Numbered from the stretch's first letter, positions 27,379-39,847 are shown. The stretch: DNA of 64,000 nucleotides from Saccharomonospora amisosensis (GCF_011761185.1 NZ_JAAOYM010000001.1:558001-622000); one strand, 5' to 3'. Numbers and translations: made by a program. The notes: a model not told the origin generated them from the letters alone.

Positions 27379-27507
27379 CGCTCCTGCCCGCGAGTCCCCC
27401 GCTCCTGCCCGCGAGTCCCCCGCTCCTGCCCGCGAGTCCCCCGCTCCTGCCCGCGAGTCCCCCGCTCCTGCCCGCGAGTTCTGCGTTCCCGTCCACGAGT
27501 TCTGCGC
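27379..27507 (-). repeat. 21-bp tandem repeat, locus 2 (five exact plus one degenerate unit)
   Basis: On the plus strand the unit reads CCGCTCCTGCCCGCGAGTCC(C) with a 21-base period; its CTCCTG landmark falls at 27381, 27402, 27423, 27444 and 27465. A degenerate unit follows. It is the reverse complement of the repeats at 11.1 and 35.65 kb, and it fills the gap between the MarR and thiD genes. Confidence 0.92.
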
Positions 27508-27517
27508 AGCTCACCGC

Positions 27518-28390
27518 TCAGCCCCTCGCTTCTCGCCTCCGGATCGGGCCCTCGCCTTCCGGACCCGATTCGGAGGCGAGCCGCCAGAAGGCCGAGACGG
27601 GACCGACCTCGGCACCCATGGGATAGGAGTGCCGGACGGCATTGCTGACGTACCACTTCCCGTATCGCACGGCCTCGGGAACCGCCATCCCGCGCGCCAG
27701 CCCCGCGGTCAGTGCGGCGGCCATCACGTCGCCCGCGCCGTGCGTATGCCGAGTGTCGAACCGGGGCCCCCGCAACTCGGTGTACGTCTGACCGTCGTAG
27801 AGCAGGTCGACGCATTCCGGGTCACCCTCGAGATGACCGCCCTTCACCAGCACGTACTCCGGCCCCATCGCGTGCAGTGCCGCCGCGGCGGCCCGCATCG
27901 AGTCACGGTCGGTCACGGCACTTCCGGTCAGCAACCGCACCTCGTCGAGGTTGGGAGTAAGCACGGTCGCCATCGGCAGCAACTCCTCCCGCAGCGCGGC
28001 CAGGCCTTCGGCGTCGAAAAGCGGGCGGCCGTGCATGGAAGCCGCCACGGGGTCTACCACCAACGGCATCGCCGCTGCCCGTCCGATGCCCGCCTTCTCA
28101 CACGCCCGCCGCACCGCGGTGATGATCTCGGCTGAGGCAAGCATTCCGGTCTTGGCCGCCTGCGCGCCCATGTCGGAGGTGACGGCCTCGATCTGCCCCG
28201 CGACGATGTCCGCTCCGATGTCGCTGCGCGCGTGCACGCCGAGAGTGTTCTGCACGGTCACAGCCGTCACCGCGACCAGCCCGTGTACCCCGCAGGTGAG
28301 AAACGTGCGCAGGTCGGCCTGCAGCCCGGCCGCACCGCCGGAGTCGGAGCCGGCGATGGTCAACGCGGCCGGAGGTCGCTGCTCGCTCAT
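27518..28390 (-). CDS. thiD: Hydroxymethylpyrimidine (phosphate) kinase ThiD, copy 1
   Basis: This is a 290-residue ribokinase-fold enzyme that phosphorylates HMP and HMP phosphate. Motifs are [28 protein letters not shown] at the N-terminus, [36 protein letters not shown], and [18 protein letters not shown] at the active site. Many HMP kinases carry Cys where this copy has Asp (GAGD). The C-terminal extension after FWRLA is short. It is one of two thiD genes in this region and is not adjacent to thiC. Confidence 0.88.
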   Translation of the reverse strand: MSEQRPPAALTIAGSDSGGAAGLQADLRTFLTCGVHGLVAVTAVTVQNTLGVHARSDIGADIVAGQIEAVTSDMGAQAAKTGMLASAEIITAVRRACEKAGIGRAAAMPLVVDPVAASMHGRPLFDAEGLAALREELLPMATVLTPNLDEVRLLTGSAVTDRDSMRAAAAALHAMGPEYVLVKGGHLEGDPECVDLLYDGQTYTELRGPRFDTRHTHGAGDVMAAALTAGLARGMAVPEAVRYGKWYVSNAVRHSYPMGAEVGPVSAFWRLASESGPEGEGPIRRREARG

Positions 28391-28433
28391 CCGAACAGTG
28401 TGGCGCACGCATCCCGGTTCGCCGCCGCCCCTG

Positions 28434-30149
28434 TCAACCGCGACACAGCCGATGCGGCACACCGTTCCTGCCGATACACGGCGTGTACCCGGTCTCGCGA
28501 AGCTCCGCACGGGCGGTGCCGCTGCGCAGGTAGTCGATGAAGCCTCGCAGCACCGATCCGTCGTCGGGCGCGCCCCTGGTGTAGAGGTACTCGATCGCCC
28601 AGAACGGGTAGCCGTGCTCGATGTTGTTCGCGTCCGGATACCTGTCGCCGAGCCGGACAACGGTGAGCGGGTGACCATCGGTTCTCGCGTCGATCGCCGA
28701 CGGCAGGTCGACGTAGCCGATGGCACCCGCCGTGTCCGCGACCTCGGCCACCACCTGCGCCTCGGTGCTTCGCTCACAACGGATCAGTGGTGAACCGCTT
28801 CCCCGGTCGGCATCCTCACAGGAATCCGAGGAAAGCCCTGCTTCGGAGGCACCGAGCACTGTGGCCTCGAACGTCTGTCTCGAACCGGATTCCTGGCCTC
28901 TGCCGACGATACGGATCGGCAGCGAAGGCCCATCGCGAAGTTGATTCCAGTCGCGGTAGCGGCCCTCGTGGATGCCTCTGATCTGCTCGATGCTCAGGCT
29001 GTCGACGCCGACCGAGTCGTTGACCACAACGGTGTAGACGATGACGGCGATCGGCTGGGCGACGAGTTCGGGAGTGGCCGCTCCGCTCTCGCCGTCGGAG
29101 AGCGCCGCGAGCTCGTCCGGCTCGTCCTGAGCCGCCGCCAGCATGCGTACCCCGCCGATACTGCCCGTGGCATCGGTGTCGATTTCAGCGCCCGCGCAGG
29201 TGCGGGTGTACTCGGTGGCGATTCGCTCGACGACCGGGATGAAGGCGCTGGAGCCGACCACCCGCAACCGGCCGTCAGCACACGGAATGTCCGAGGCCGC
29301 GCCCGGTTGTGACGCGTTCACCAGCAGCGTGGCGAGCAGCGCACCGGTAAGCAGCACACCGAACGTAGCGGTGAGCCTTGGCCAGGTGATTCGCCGCTGT
29401 CGCCGCTCGTCGAGGATGCGGCCGCCCGCCACATGCCCGGAACAACGCACCTCCTTGGTGAGTTCGCCTTCGATGTTGCCGTCCGGTTCCCGCAGCACGA
29501 CAACGAGCTTGAACTTCTCCTTGCGCTGCAGGGAAATTTCCCGGAATCGGACGCCGTGCCATCGCGGTGCGGGCTGGCTCGCGCTGGACTGAGCCGCCCT
29601 GTCCACCGGTTCGCCACGCAACCACGCCGACAGCCGCCTGCCCAACGAGACCCGGACGTTGTCGAGCGTGTTGTCTTCATAGCCGTTGCCGTTGGTGTCG
29701 GTAGTGAAGAACTCGAGGCTGTTCTTCAGCTTCTTGCGGTGCGTCTCGATCGAGGGTTCGGAGATACGAGCGTTCCAGATCACCCGGCCGCCGAAGGTGA
29801 ACTCGATGGGGTCGTCCTTCAGGTCCGCCGCCGAGATGTCGTCGATTCCGGTGTTGCGAACGCGGATCACCACGATGCTCATCCGGTCGAGCAACTCGGC
29901 GATGGGCTGCAACTCGGGGTCGGCGTGCTTCACGGAGTCGTCGTGGTCTTGCAGGTCAACCGGGCTCAACCCGAGTTTCGAGTTGTACTGAACCCGGTAG
30001 TACAGCCGTTTGCGCCGGATGAGGTAGCGGTCGGCGAACGGTGCCGCGATCGCGAGCAGGGCAGCGATTCCGAGGACGAGACTGCCCTGGTTGGAGAGCA
30101 GTAGCTCGGCGACGGCCTCCAACCGTTGGCCTGGACTCATGCGTGGCAC
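28434..30149 (-). CDS. Membrane-anchored PstS-like substrate-binding protein with extra N-terminal domain
   Basis: This is a 571-residue protein. A first membrane segment (residues about 20-40, [21 protein letters not shown]) precedes about 230 hydrophilic residues of unknown fold. A second segment ([21 protein letters not shown]) lies near residue 280. The C-terminal 280 residues form a PBP-like domain of the PstS type ([67 protein letters not shown]). It has no lipoprotein box. The ligand is unknown; the [11 protein letters not shown] loop resembles the anion-binding loop of PstS. It lies between two thiD genes on the same strand. Confidence 0.7.
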   Translation of the reverse strand: MPRMSPGQRLEAVAELLLSNQGSLVLGIAALLAIAAPFADRYLIRRKRLYYRVQYNSKLGLSPVDLQDHDDSVKHADPELQPIAELLDRMSIVVIRVRNTGIDDISAADLKDDPIEFTFGGRVIWNARISEPSIETHRKKLKNSLEFFTTDTNGNGYEDNTLDNVRVSLGRRLSAWLRGEPVDRAAQSSASQPAPRWHGVRFREISLQRKEKFKLVVVLREPDGNIEGELTKEVRCSGHVAGGRILDERRQRRITWPRLTATFGVLLTGALLATLLVNASQPGAASDIPCADGRLRVVGSSAFIPVVERIATEYTRTCAGAEIDTDATGSIGGVRMLAAAQDEPDELAALSDGESGAATPELVAQPIAVIVYTVVVNDSVGVDSLSIEQIRGIHEGRYRDWNQLRDGPSLPIRIVGRGQESGSRQTFEATVLGASEAGLSSDSCEDADRGSGSPLIRCERSTEAQVVAEVADTAGAIGYVDLPSAIDARTDGHPLTVVRLGDRYPDANNIEHGYPFWAIEYLYTRGAPDDGSVLRGFIDYLRSGTARAELRETGYTPCIGRNGVPHRLCRG

Positions 30150-30293
30150 CCGTTTCCGTTGGCGGGACGGACAAGCCTACGAGTGGATCAACGGTGCCCA
30201 CGGTGAAAACGTCGTTCGTTCACGCTCCGTTCATCGAGTCGATGCTGGGTGACCGTGGCTTGCCGAGCCCGGATTTCGACGCCTGACGGCCGC

Positions 30294-32881
<2,588 letters not shown>

Positions 32882-32928
32882 CGATGTGTAATTGTCCCCT
32901 GCGACCATGCCACGACAGGTGGCAGACC

Positions 32929-33867
32929 TCAACCCACCAGTTCGGTCGGAATGGCGAACACGTCCACCATCGCGCCGTTTCGTAGCACCGTGATCGCCAG
33001 TCGCACACCGATGACTTCGGCGAACAGTCGCCGCTGGATGCCCTGTGCGTCGCTGACTTGCTCGCGTCCCACGGTGAGCACGAGGTCACCCGCTCGGAGT
33101 CCGGCCCTTTCCGCGGGCCCGCCCACGATGACCTCGACGACCCGAAGCCCCGCGCGCTGCCCGGTGCGCCGCGCGACGTCGTCCGGAAGCGGGGCAGGCA
33201 CGCCGACCACACCGAGATAGGCGCGTCGCACCCTGCCCTCGACCAGCAAGGTGTCGATGATCCGCCTGGTCGTGGCGTTCACAGGTACGGCGAGCCCGAG
33301 GCCGAGCCCGGCGACGGCCGTGTTGATACCGACGACCTTGCCCGTCGAGTCGGCCAGTGCACCACCGGAGTTGCCGGGGTTGAGCGCCGCGTCGGTCTGG
33401 ATAACGTCCTCGATCACCCTGGCGGCTCGCCCCTGCCGTGCGGGGATGGCTCTGCCGAGCGCGCTGACGACCCCCGCGGTTACCGAGCCGGAGAAGCCGA
33501 GTGGGCTGCCCACCGCCACCACAAGTTGCCCAACCACGAGCCGGTCGGCGTCGCCTAGCGCCGCGGGCGGCGGTGTTCGCCCTCGCGAGCGCAGCACCGC
33601 CAGGTCGGAAAGCGGGTCGGCGCCGACGACGTCGAAGTCCGACTCGCCGCCGTCGGAGAAGGTCGCCGTGCCGGTTCTCGCACGGCCCACGACGTGCGCG
33701 TTCGTCAGCAGGTGGCCTTCGTCGTCGAGGACCACGGCGGAACCGCCGCCCATGCCCAGCCGAACACTCGCGACACGAGGTGTAACCGACCTCGCCACGG
33801 AACTCACCGCGCGGGAGTAGGCATCCAGCGCTTCGATATCGGGCGTCGCTTCGGACACCGCAACCAC
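32929..33867 (-). CDS. HtrA-like serine protease with PDZ domain, without signal peptide
   Basis: This is a 312-residue protein. A trypsin-like S1C domain carries the His in LLTNAHVVG, the Asp in PLSDLAVLRSRG and the Ser in QTDAALNPGNSGGALADSTG. A PDZ domain covers the last 80 residues (GLRVVEVIVGGPAERAGLRAGDLVLTVGREQ). Signal peptide and membrane anchor are missing, so it is probably cytosolic, or the true start was missed. GTG at 33867 is the longest start; upstream is an AT-rich region with a dyad. Confidence 0.82.
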   Translation of the reverse strand: MVAVSEATPDIEALDAYSRAVSSVARSVTPRVASVRLGMGGGSAVVLDDEGHLLTNAHVVGRARTGTATFSDGGESDFDVVGADPLSDLAVLRSRGRTPPPAALGDADRLVVGQLVVAVGSPLGFSGSVTAGVVSALGRAIPARQGRAARVIEDVIQTDAALNPGNSGGALADSTGKVVGINTAVAGLGLGLAVPVNATTRRIIDTLLVEGRVRRAYLGVVGVPAPLPDDVARRTGQRAGLRVVEVIVGGPAERAGLRAGDLVLTVGREQVSDAQGIQRRLFAEVIGVRLAITVLRNGAMVDVFAIPTELVG

Positions 33868-33882
33868 CGCCAGCCGATTACA

Positions 33883-33919
33883 CCGTTACGTTAACTACTC
33901 GATTGTGCGTCCGTAACGG
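33883..33919. promoter_or_regulatory. CCGTTACG-N21-CGTAACGG dyad before the protease gene
   Basis: An 8-bp perfect inverted repeat with a 21-base spacer lies 16-52 bases upstream of the protease start. It may be an operator or a hairpin in the leader. No known regulator consensus is claimed. Confidence 0.35.
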
Positions 33920-33970
33920 CTCGGAAGGCCTTGTGTTCGCCCTGGGCTTAGCAGGGCGACCTTGCCGGGC

Positions 33971-34522
33971 TCAGTCCTCGGGCAGCCAGCTGTTGCCGGG
34001 AACGCCCCAGTTGTTCGCCTTGAGCATCTTCTTCGCGGCGCGGGCGTGACGTCCCACGAGACGATCGAGGTAGAGGTAGCCGTCGAGGTGGTCGGTCTCG
34101 TGCTGCAGGCAACGCGCGAAGTAGCCGGTGCCAGCTACCTCGATCGGCTGACCCTCGATGTCGTAGCCGGTGACCTTGGCCCAGTCGGCGCGACCAGTCG
34201 GGAACGACTCGCCGGGCACCGAGAGGCAACCCTCCCAGTCGTCGTCGGGATCGGGCATCGTCTCGGGAACCTGCGAGGTCTCCAACCTCGGATTGACGAC
34301 GACACCCTTGTGCCGGACCCCCTCGTCGTCAGGGCAGTCATAGACGAACAGTCGCAGGTCGACACCGATCTGGTTGGCGGCGAGACCGACCCCTTCAGCG
34401 GCGTACATCGTCTCGAACATGTCGTCGACGAGCGTGGCGAGCTCACCGTCGAACTTGTCCACCTCACGGGTGGGCGTGTGCAGGACGGGGTCGCCTGCGA
34501 TGCGGATGGCGTGCACGGTCAC
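33971..34522 (-). CDS. def: Peptide deformylase Def
   Basis: Def removes the formyl group from new proteins. The 183-residue protein has the three motifs [10 protein letters not shown] (motif 1), EGCLSVPG (motif 2, with the metal Cys) and QHETDHLDG (motif 3, HExxH-type). The start is GTG at 34522, giving [17 protein letters not shown]; a second GTG six bases later is possible. It is divergent from the DUF3263 gene, as in mycobacteria (Rv0429c/Rv0430). Confidence 0.95.
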   Translation of the reverse strand: MTVHAIRIAGDPVLHTPTREVDKFDGELATLVDDMFETMYAAEGVGLAANQIGVDLRLFVYDCPDDEGVRHKGVVVNPRLETSQVPETMPDPDDDWEGCLSVPGESFPTGRADWAKVTGYDIEGQPIEVAGTGYFARCLQHETDHLDGYLYLDRLVGRHARAAKKMLKANNWGVPGNSWLPED

Positions 34523-34653
34523 GACTCGTAAGCCTACCGAGTTCCCGCCCCCGGACGCGCCGGGCGGCCTACCCGGGACTGTCGGCCCACCGTGGTCTAA
34601 TGACGCTGCGGTACGACAACCGCGTAATTCGCCCCGGAATCGCGAGGAGTCAG

Positions 34654-34968
34654 ATGGACGCCGCGGAGTCGATGGCCTCGGCAGGCCAGCCGCCCCCGCC
34701 CGCCCAACCCGCTGACGGGCTCTCGCAACGGGAACAGGACGTGCTCGCCTTCGAGCGCCAATGGTGGCGGTACGCGGGTGCCAAGGAGCAGGCCATCCGG
34801 CAGGCATTCGGCATGTCGTCCACCCGCTACTACCAGATCTTGAATCGGCTCATCGACAAGCAGGAAGCCATGCGTGCGGACCCGATGCTGGTGAAGCGGC
34901 TCAGGAAGCTGCGTGCCGCCAGGCAGCGCAACCGCGCGGCACGGCGGTTGGGGATTGAACTGCCATGA
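34654..34968 (+). CDS. DUF3263 helix-turn-helix-like protein
   Basis: This is a 104-residue protein. A low-complexity N-terminus is followed by [55 protein letters not shown], the DUF3263 domain with a predicted HTH, and a basic tail ending RRLGIELP. The ATG at 34654 follows GAGGAG; a longer frame has no better site. It is the orthologue of Rv0430 by synteny. Its stop overlaps the next ATG. It may be a DNA-binding protein. Confidence 0.85.
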   Translation: MDAAESMASAGQPPPPAQPADGLSQREQDVLAFERQWWRYAGAKEQAIRQAFGMSSTRYYQILNRLIDKQEAMRADPMLVKRLRKLRAARQRNRAARRLGIELP

Positions 34969-35570
34969 GCATCTTCGACGGGCTGTCCCGGCCGGTACGG
35001 GCCGCCGGCCTTGGCCTGCTCGCGGTCGCGGTGGTCGCCGCCGTCATCGGTGGAGTGACACTCGTGGTCGGCGACGACGACCCGGGCGAAACCGCGGGGG
35101 AAGCCACCTCGCAGGCGCAGCCGACGCCCGGCGGTCCGTCGCCGGACTCGCGGAGTCAGTCAGCTGCCCCTACCTCGGAAGGCGAGTCGACCGGCAAGCC
35201 GTCCGCACCCGCGACATCCAGCTCGCCCCCAGATGGTGGTGACAAGGGTGGCGACGATCAGGCCTCCACCCGTGACGTCCCCGTTCGCGTCTACAACAAC
35301 AGCACTGTCCACGGTCTGGCCTCCCGCGCGGGCGACGACCTGCGGTCGGCGGGCTGGAAGGTCGTCGAGACCGGAAACTACTCGGGCGGCATCATCCCGA
35401 CCACCACCGTGTACTACCGCGAAGGTACCGACGAGAAGGCCGCCGCGACCGTGCTGGCCAGCCAGTTCGGTATCAGGGCGGAGCCGCGGTTTCATGGGAT
35501 CGCGGACTCCTCGCCAGGGCTGATCGTGATCGTGACCAGGGACTACGACGGCACGGCCAACGTGAAGTAG
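34965..35570 (+). CDS. LytR_C domain membrane protein
   Basis: This 201-residue protein has one N-terminal membrane segment (RAAGLGLLAVAVVAAVIGGVTLVVG), a Ser/Pro/Asp-rich linker and a C-terminal LytR_C domain (VRVYNNSTVHGLASRAGDDLRSAGWKVVETGNYSG, VYYREGTDEKAAATVLA). The LytR_C domain is often found in cell-wall proteins. ATGA overlap with DUF3263 shows coupling. It is the Rv0431 equivalent by synteny. Confidence 0.85.
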   Translation: MSIFDGLSRPVRAAGLGLLAVAVVAAVIGGVTLVVGDDDPGETAGEATSQAQPTPGGPSPDSRSQSAAPTSEGESTGKPSAPATSSSPPDGGDKGGDDQASTRDVPVRVYNNSTVHGLASRAGDDLRSAGWKVVETGNYSGGIIPTTTVYYREGTDEKAAATVLASQFGIRAEPRFHGIADSSPGLIVIVTRDYDGTANVK

Positions 35571-35646
35571 GCCTGATCCTCGCTGTCGATCTGCCGTTCA
35601 GGATGCCAAGCTCCGGGCGGTTCGTTTCCAGGTGCGCCGGGAATGC

Positions 35647-35702
35647 GGAACTCGCGGGCGGGAACGCGGAACTCGCGGGCGAGAGCGGGGGACTCGCGGG
35701 GC
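35647..35702 (+). repeat. 21-bp tandem repeat, locus 3 (about 2.7 units)
   Basis: GGAACTCGCGGGCGGGAACG and GGAACTCGCGGGCGAGAGCG are followed by the partial unit GGGACTCGCGGGG; CTCG falls at 35651, 35672 and 35693. It lies between two convergent genes, directly beside the stop of the CDC48-like ATPase gene. Confidence 0.9.
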
Positions 35703-35703
35703 G

Positions 35704-37938
35704 TCAGCGACGGGTATTGGCGTACGCCTCCAGCGTGGCCAGTTGCTCCGGGTCCAGCGAAGGGCGCACCGCGTCCCTCGCCTTCGCCAGGTGCGCGGCC
35801 GTGACCTCTGCCGCCTCCAGTGACTCCCGCATGGCGGTCAGCGCGGCTTCCCGGATCAGCGCGGCGCAGTCGGCCGCGGAGTAGCCGTCCAGGGTACGGG
35901 CGAGCTGGTCGAGATCCACATCCAGCGCCAGCGGGGTGTTCCTCGCGCTCGCCCGCAGGATGGCCGCGCGCGCGTCGGCGTCCGGCGGCGGCACATACAC
36001 CAGTCGCTCCAACCTGCCCGGCCGCAGCAGCGCCGGGTCGACCAGTTCCGGGCGATTTGTCGCTCCGAGCACGACGACGTCGCGCACCGGTTCCACCCCG
36101 TCCAATTCGGTCAGCAACGCCGCCACCACCCGATCGGCGACACCGGAGTCCGCGGACTGCCCCCTGCGAGGCGCTAGGGCGTCCACTTCGTCCAGAAAGA
36201 TCAGCGACGGCGCGGCTTCGGCCGCTCTGCGGAACAGTTCGCGCACGGCCCGCTCCGACTCGCCGACCCACTTGTCCATCAACTCCGCGCCCTTGACCGC
36301 GAACACGTTCAACGCACCGGTGCCGGCGAGGGCACGCACCAGGAACGTCTTCCCGTTGCCTGGCGGGCCGTAGATCAGCACGCCTCGCGGCGGGGCGACA
36401 CCGAGTCGCGCGAACGAGTCGGGATAGCGAAGCGGCCACAGCACGGTCTCGGTCAGCGACTGCTTGACCGCTGCCATGTCGCCCACATCGTCAAGGGTCA
36501 ACCCGCCGGTGGCCAGGGTGTCCGATGAGGACATCGAGATGGGCCGGACCGACTCGAGCGCGTCGAGCAGGTCCTGCTGGCGGATGCGAGGGTCGGTTTC
36601 ACCGCCGCGGTGCCGCAACGCGGCTCGCAGGGCGGCGTCGCGCCGCAGGGCGACGAGGTCGGCGGCCACGAACCCGGGTGTCTTCTCGGCGACCGCGCCC
36701 AGGTCGACACCCGGCTCGACGGGGGTGTCGCGCAGCAGGATTCGCAGCAGTTCGGTGCGCGTCCCGGTGTCGGGCAACGCGAGCGTGAGTTCGCGGTCGA
36801 GCAGGTCCACCGACCGCAGCCGGGGGTCGACCGACTCAGGATGTGCGCTCGTGGCCACAACCGCGAGGCCGGGCCGTCCCAGTGCCGCTCGCAACTTCTC
36901 CAGCAGCACCGTGGCTACCGGCGGCGGCTGACTCGCGGGCAGTGCCGCGTCGATGTCGGTGATCAGCAACACGGCGGCGGTCTCGCCCGCCTCGGCTCGC
37001 CGCACGGCCTCGGTGAGCCGGTTGGTCGCGGCTTCGGGCTCCAGCACGGCCAGCGTCGGTGCCGCCAGCGTCACGACGGGGATGTCTTCGGCACGTGCGA
37101 CCGCGCGGACGAGCGTGGCCTTTCCTACCCCTTCCGGTCCGGAGAGCAGCACGCCGAGCCGCTGTGAGGTGCCCAGCCTGGCCAGCAGGTCGGGACGGTG
37201 GAAGGCCAGGTCGAGCCACTCGCGAAGGCGCCGTGCCGCTTCCTGCGCCCCGGCGAGGTCGGCAAGCGGCGGTGGCTGCTCGGCAGGGTCCTCCTGCGTG
37301 TTCATGGCCGTGGGTGTCGGTTCGGCCCGCGCTGCGGACGGCTGTGCGGTCTTGTCGGCCCCGCCGTCCCGCGTCACCTCGTCCCGCCAGTTGACCACTG
37401 TGGACTGTCCGACGGCCACGGGACCCGCCGGGTCGGTGCCGGTGACGGTGAGCAGTTCGCTGGTCCACGTGGCGCCGATGGCGCGGGAAAGCTGACCGCG
37501 CACGGCGGAGGTGTCAGCGCCCGGCGGCGGGGCGAGGTCCTGCGGCAGCAGCGAAACCGCGTCGCCGACGGTGAGTACCTTGCCGATGAGCGCCAACCGC
37601 AGCGTGTGGCCGCTCAACGACAGCCTGGCCAGCCGTGAACCGGATACGGTGACCGAACGGGCCGCCGCCACTTCGCACGGGGCGACGACCACCTCGGCGC
37701 CCTCCCTGACACCGAGGTTCGCCATGGTGACATCGTCCAGCAGCGCCACGCCCGGAGAACCGCCGTCGTGCGAAGGGGCGGCCAGCGCGGCGCTGATCCT
37801 GGCCCCGGTCAGCCGCACCGCGTCCCAGGCACGCAAGCCCAGTGCGTCGAGTACCTCGCGATGCAGCCGGACGACCCCGCGTCTGGAGTCGAGTGCGGAG
37901 GGGGTGTGGCGGACGGTGAGCGTGAGCTGCGCGGTCAC
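35704..37938 (-). CDS. CDC48/VCP-like double AAA+ ATPase
   Basis: This 744-residue protein starts with a CDC48 N-like beta region (residues 1-160). AAA domain D1 follows with Walker A GPEGVGKAT and a Walker B region LLITDIDAA that lacks the catalytic Glu. Domain D2 has Walker A GPPGNGKT, Walker B LIFLDEVDAL, pore region MDKWVGESERAVRELF and arginine-finger region RPGRLERLVYVP. The order matches the mycobacterial ATPase Rv0435c, next to pssA. It probably unfolds or remodels proteins; its partners are unknown. D1 is probably regulatory. Confidence 0.88.
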   Translation of the reverse strand: MTAQLTLTVRHTPSALDSRRGVVRLHREVLDALGLRAWDAVRLTGARISAALAAPSHDGGSPGVALLDDVTMANLGVREGAEVVVAPCEVAAARSVTVSGSRLARLSLSGHTLRLALIGKVLTVGDAVSLLPQDLAPPPGADTSAVRGQLSRAIGATWTSELLTVTGTDPAGPVAVGQSTVVNWRDEVTRDGGADKTAQPSAARAEPTPTAMNTQEDPAEQPPPLADLAGAQEAARRLREWLDLAFHRPDLLARLGTSQRLGVLLSGPEGVGKATLVRAVARAEDIPVVTLAAPTLAVLEPEAATNRLTEAVRRAEAGETAAVLLITDIDAALPASQPPPVATVLLEKLRAALGRPGLAVVATSAHPESVDPRLRSVDLLDRELTLALPDTGTRTELLRILLRDTPVEPGVDLGAVAEKTPGFVAADLVALRRDAALRAALRHRGGETDPRIRQQDLLDALESVRPISMSSSDTLATGGLTLDDVGDMAAVKQSLTETVLWPLRYPDSFARLGVAPPRGVLIYGPPGNGKTFLVRALAGTGALNVFAVKGAELMDKWVGESERAVRELFRRAAEAAPSLIFLDEVDALAPRRGQSADSGVADRVVAALLTELDGVEPVRDVVVLGATNRPELVDPALLRPGRLERLVYVPPPDADARAAILRASARNTPLALDVDLDQLARTLDGYSAADCAALIREAALTAMRESLEAAEVTAAHLAKARDAVRPSLDPEQLATLEAYANTRR

Positions 37939-38028
37939 GCCTCCACCCTATGACCCGGCGCTGAGGTGGGTCGCTCTCGGAGCCGGAACGTGGTTCGTGA
38001 CCGGTCTGCCCGCCCCCTAGCCGCGCGG

Positions 38029-39006
38029 TCAGTCGCTTCGGCGCAGGCCGATCCGCCGCCAGTTCCTGCGCCTTGGACCGCGGGTGCTCACGCGGGACGG
38101 CGGCGCGGTCACCTCGGGCGGGTACACCCGTGGCACGTGCTGGGCAGCGCGCGGCCGCAGTACCGCCCGCCTTGCCGCGCCCGCGACCCTGCGGAACTGC
38201 GGCCTGCGAAGGCCGAGCCTGCGCTGGCTTCGGGCGCGCCTGATGGCTCTGCGTTCCCTCGGCGGTACGTCCCACGCCTCGGGGTGCTTGGCCAGCCAGC
38301 GGTACCGGTGTACCGAGTACGGGATGTGCACCAGGTACAGCAGCAGCGCGGCGATGAGTGCGATCAGCGGGTACTGGATGATCGCCGCGGCCACCAGGCC
38401 CACGCCGACCAGTAGCGGGGCGACCGCCTTGGCGGGCGCTCGTAGCTTCTTCAGCGACAGCGTGGGGATGCGGCTGATCAGCAGGCCCGCCACGGCGACG
38501 GTCCACAGCCACACCGCCGCCTGCGAGGACCACCAGCCCTCACCGAACTGGAGCGTGACGATCACCGGCAGCAACACCAGCAGTCCGCCTGCCGGAGCGG
38601 GTACGCCGACGAAGAACTCGCCCGCGTACGGCGGCTGCTCGGTGTCGTCGAGCAGGGTGTTGAACCGGGCTAGTCGCAACACTATGCACACCGCGAAGAT
38701 CAGCGCGGCGACCCAGCCCAGCCTGCCTGCCTCGGCGAGCCAGATGTAGAGCACGAGAGCGGGCGCGACGCCGAACGAGATGGCGTCGGAGAGCGAGTCC
38801 AACTCGGCGCCCATCTTGGAGGTGGCGTCGAGCAGTCGCGCGATTCTGCCGTCCAGGCTGTCGAGCACCGCCGCGACCCCGATGGCGCCGATCGCCAGCA
38901 CATGCTGGCCGACAAGCGCGAACTGGACGGCGGAAAGGCCCGCACACAGGGCGAGCACGGTGATCGCGTTCGGCAGCAACCGGACGCCGGGGGTGGTCCG
39001 GGCCAT
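38029..39006 (-). CDS. pssA: CDP-diacylglycerol-serine O-phosphatidyltransferase PssA
   Basis: PssA makes phosphatidylserine from CDP-diacylglycerol. The 325-residue membrane enzyme has the CDP-alcohol phosphotransferase motif LDSLDGRIARLLDATSKMGAELDSLSD (DGx2ARx8Gx3Dx3D) at residues 45-71. About six membrane segments follow. The last 90 residues are basic and Arg-rich, a cytosolic extension longer than in Escherichia coli. It lies 11 bases downstream of psd, with which it forms an operon for phosphatidylethanolamine synthesis. Confidence 0.92.
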   Translation of the reverse strand: MARTTPGVRLLPNAITVLALCAGLSAVQFALVGQHVLAIGAIGVAAVLDSLDGRIARLLDATSKMGAELDSLSDAISFGVAPALVLYIWLAEAGRLGWVAALIFAVCIVLRLARFNTLLDDTEQPPYAGEFFVGVPAPAGGLLVLLPVIVTLQFGEGWWSSQAAVWLWTVAVAGLLISRIPTLSLKKLRAPAKAVAPLLVGVGLVAAAIIQYPLIALIAALLLYLVHIPYSVHRYRWLAKHPEAWDVPPRERRAIRRARSQRRLGLRRPQFRRVAGAARRAVLRPRAAQHVPRVYPPEVTAPPSRVSTRGPRRRNWRRIGLRRSD

Positions 39007-39017
39007 GGATCAGTCCT

Positions 39018-39707
39018 TCAGACTCCTAGCTCGGCGAGTGGGGTCTCGCCACCGATGGTGCGCTGGCCCTTGCTGACCAGCACCCGGCTTCCGGGTGGTA
39101 GGTAGGTGTCCACCCGTGAGCCGAATCGGATGAGGCCGTAGGTCGATCCGGCCTCGACCCGGTCGCCCTCACCGACCTGGCAGAGGATACGCCGTGCCAC
39201 AAGACCCGCGATCTGCACGACGACGAGTTCGTGTCCTTCGTCGGTACGCAGCAGCAGCGAGTTGCGCTCGTTGTCCTCACTCGCCTTGTCGAGGTCGGCG
39301 GAGACGAACTTGCCCGGCCGGTAGGCGACGCGCTCGACCTTGCCGGAAGCGGGAGCGCGCTGGACATGCACGTCGAACACCGAAAGGAACACGCTCACCC
39401 GCGTGCGCGGTAGTTCGGGTAGGCCGAGTTCAGGCGGCGGGCTCGCCTCCTCGATCAACGAGACGACACCGTCGGCGGCGGCGATCGCCAGCCCGTCGCG
39501 CTGCGGCGGCACTCGCTTCGGTTCACGGAAGAACGCGGCGGTGGCGAGGGTGCCGAGGCCGGCGAGTACACCCAGCGGGCGGGAGTAGCGGCGAAGCACG
39601 AGGGTCGCGGCGGCCGCCCCGAGCACGAACGGCCGCCCTGCTGGATGCATCGGCGGGAGGGTTTCACGGGCGAGCCGCACGGCATGGCCGAGCGAGTTGG
39701 AGCTCAT
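39018..39707 (-). CDS. psd: Phosphatidylserine decarboxylase Psd
   Basis: Psd converts phosphatidylserine to phosphatidylethanolamine with a pyruvoyl group. The 229-residue proenzyme has one N-terminal membrane region (FVLGAAAATLVLRRYSRPLGVLAGLGTLATAAFF), the segments FLSVFDVHVQRAPASGKVERV and LIRFGSRVDTYLPPGS. Cleavage between Gly and Ser in FGSR forms the pyruvoyl cofactor. The ATG at 39707 is chosen because the longer frame has no homology and crosses a terminator-like hairpin. Confidence 0.92.
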   Translation of the reverse strand: MSSNSLGHAVRLARETLPPMHPAGRPFVLGAAAATLVLRRYSRPLGVLAGLGTLATAAFFREPKRVPPQRDGLAIAAADGVVSLIEEASPPPELGLPELPRTRVSVFLSVFDVHVQRAPASGKVERVAYRPGKFVSADLDKASEDNERNSLLLRTDEGHELVVVQIAGLVARRILCQVGEGDRVEAGSTYGLIRFGSRVDTYLPPGSRVLVSKGQRTIGGETPLAELGV

Positions 39708-39733
39708 CTGGCTGATTGTCCCCCATTTGGACG

Positions 39734-39776
39734 GGCCGGGTGGCGTCCGCCCCCCGACGTCGTACGCCACCCGGCC
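39734..39776 (-). terminator. Strong hairpin between the GlsB-like gene and psd
   Basis: GGCCGGGTGGCGT (39734-39746) pairs perfectly with ACGCCACCCGGCC (39764-39776) around 17 bases. It lies between the GlsB-like stop and the psd start and probably ends the moeA-GlsB transcript. Confidence 0.65.
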
Positions 39777-39847
39777 ACGGACGGTCGATCCTAACCGCGG
39801 CTTACAGCGCTGATAACCCCCTGTGCGGAAAACGTTACGATGAGTCG

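Noticed and set aside
27379-27507. Possible CRISPR array
   Set aside because: The units are directly tandem at 21 bases with no spacers, and no cas genes are near.
35815-37500. Several plus-strand Arg-rich frames opposite the AAA+ ATPase
   Set aside because: They are reverse-strand shadows of the ATPase gene without domains or ribosome sites.
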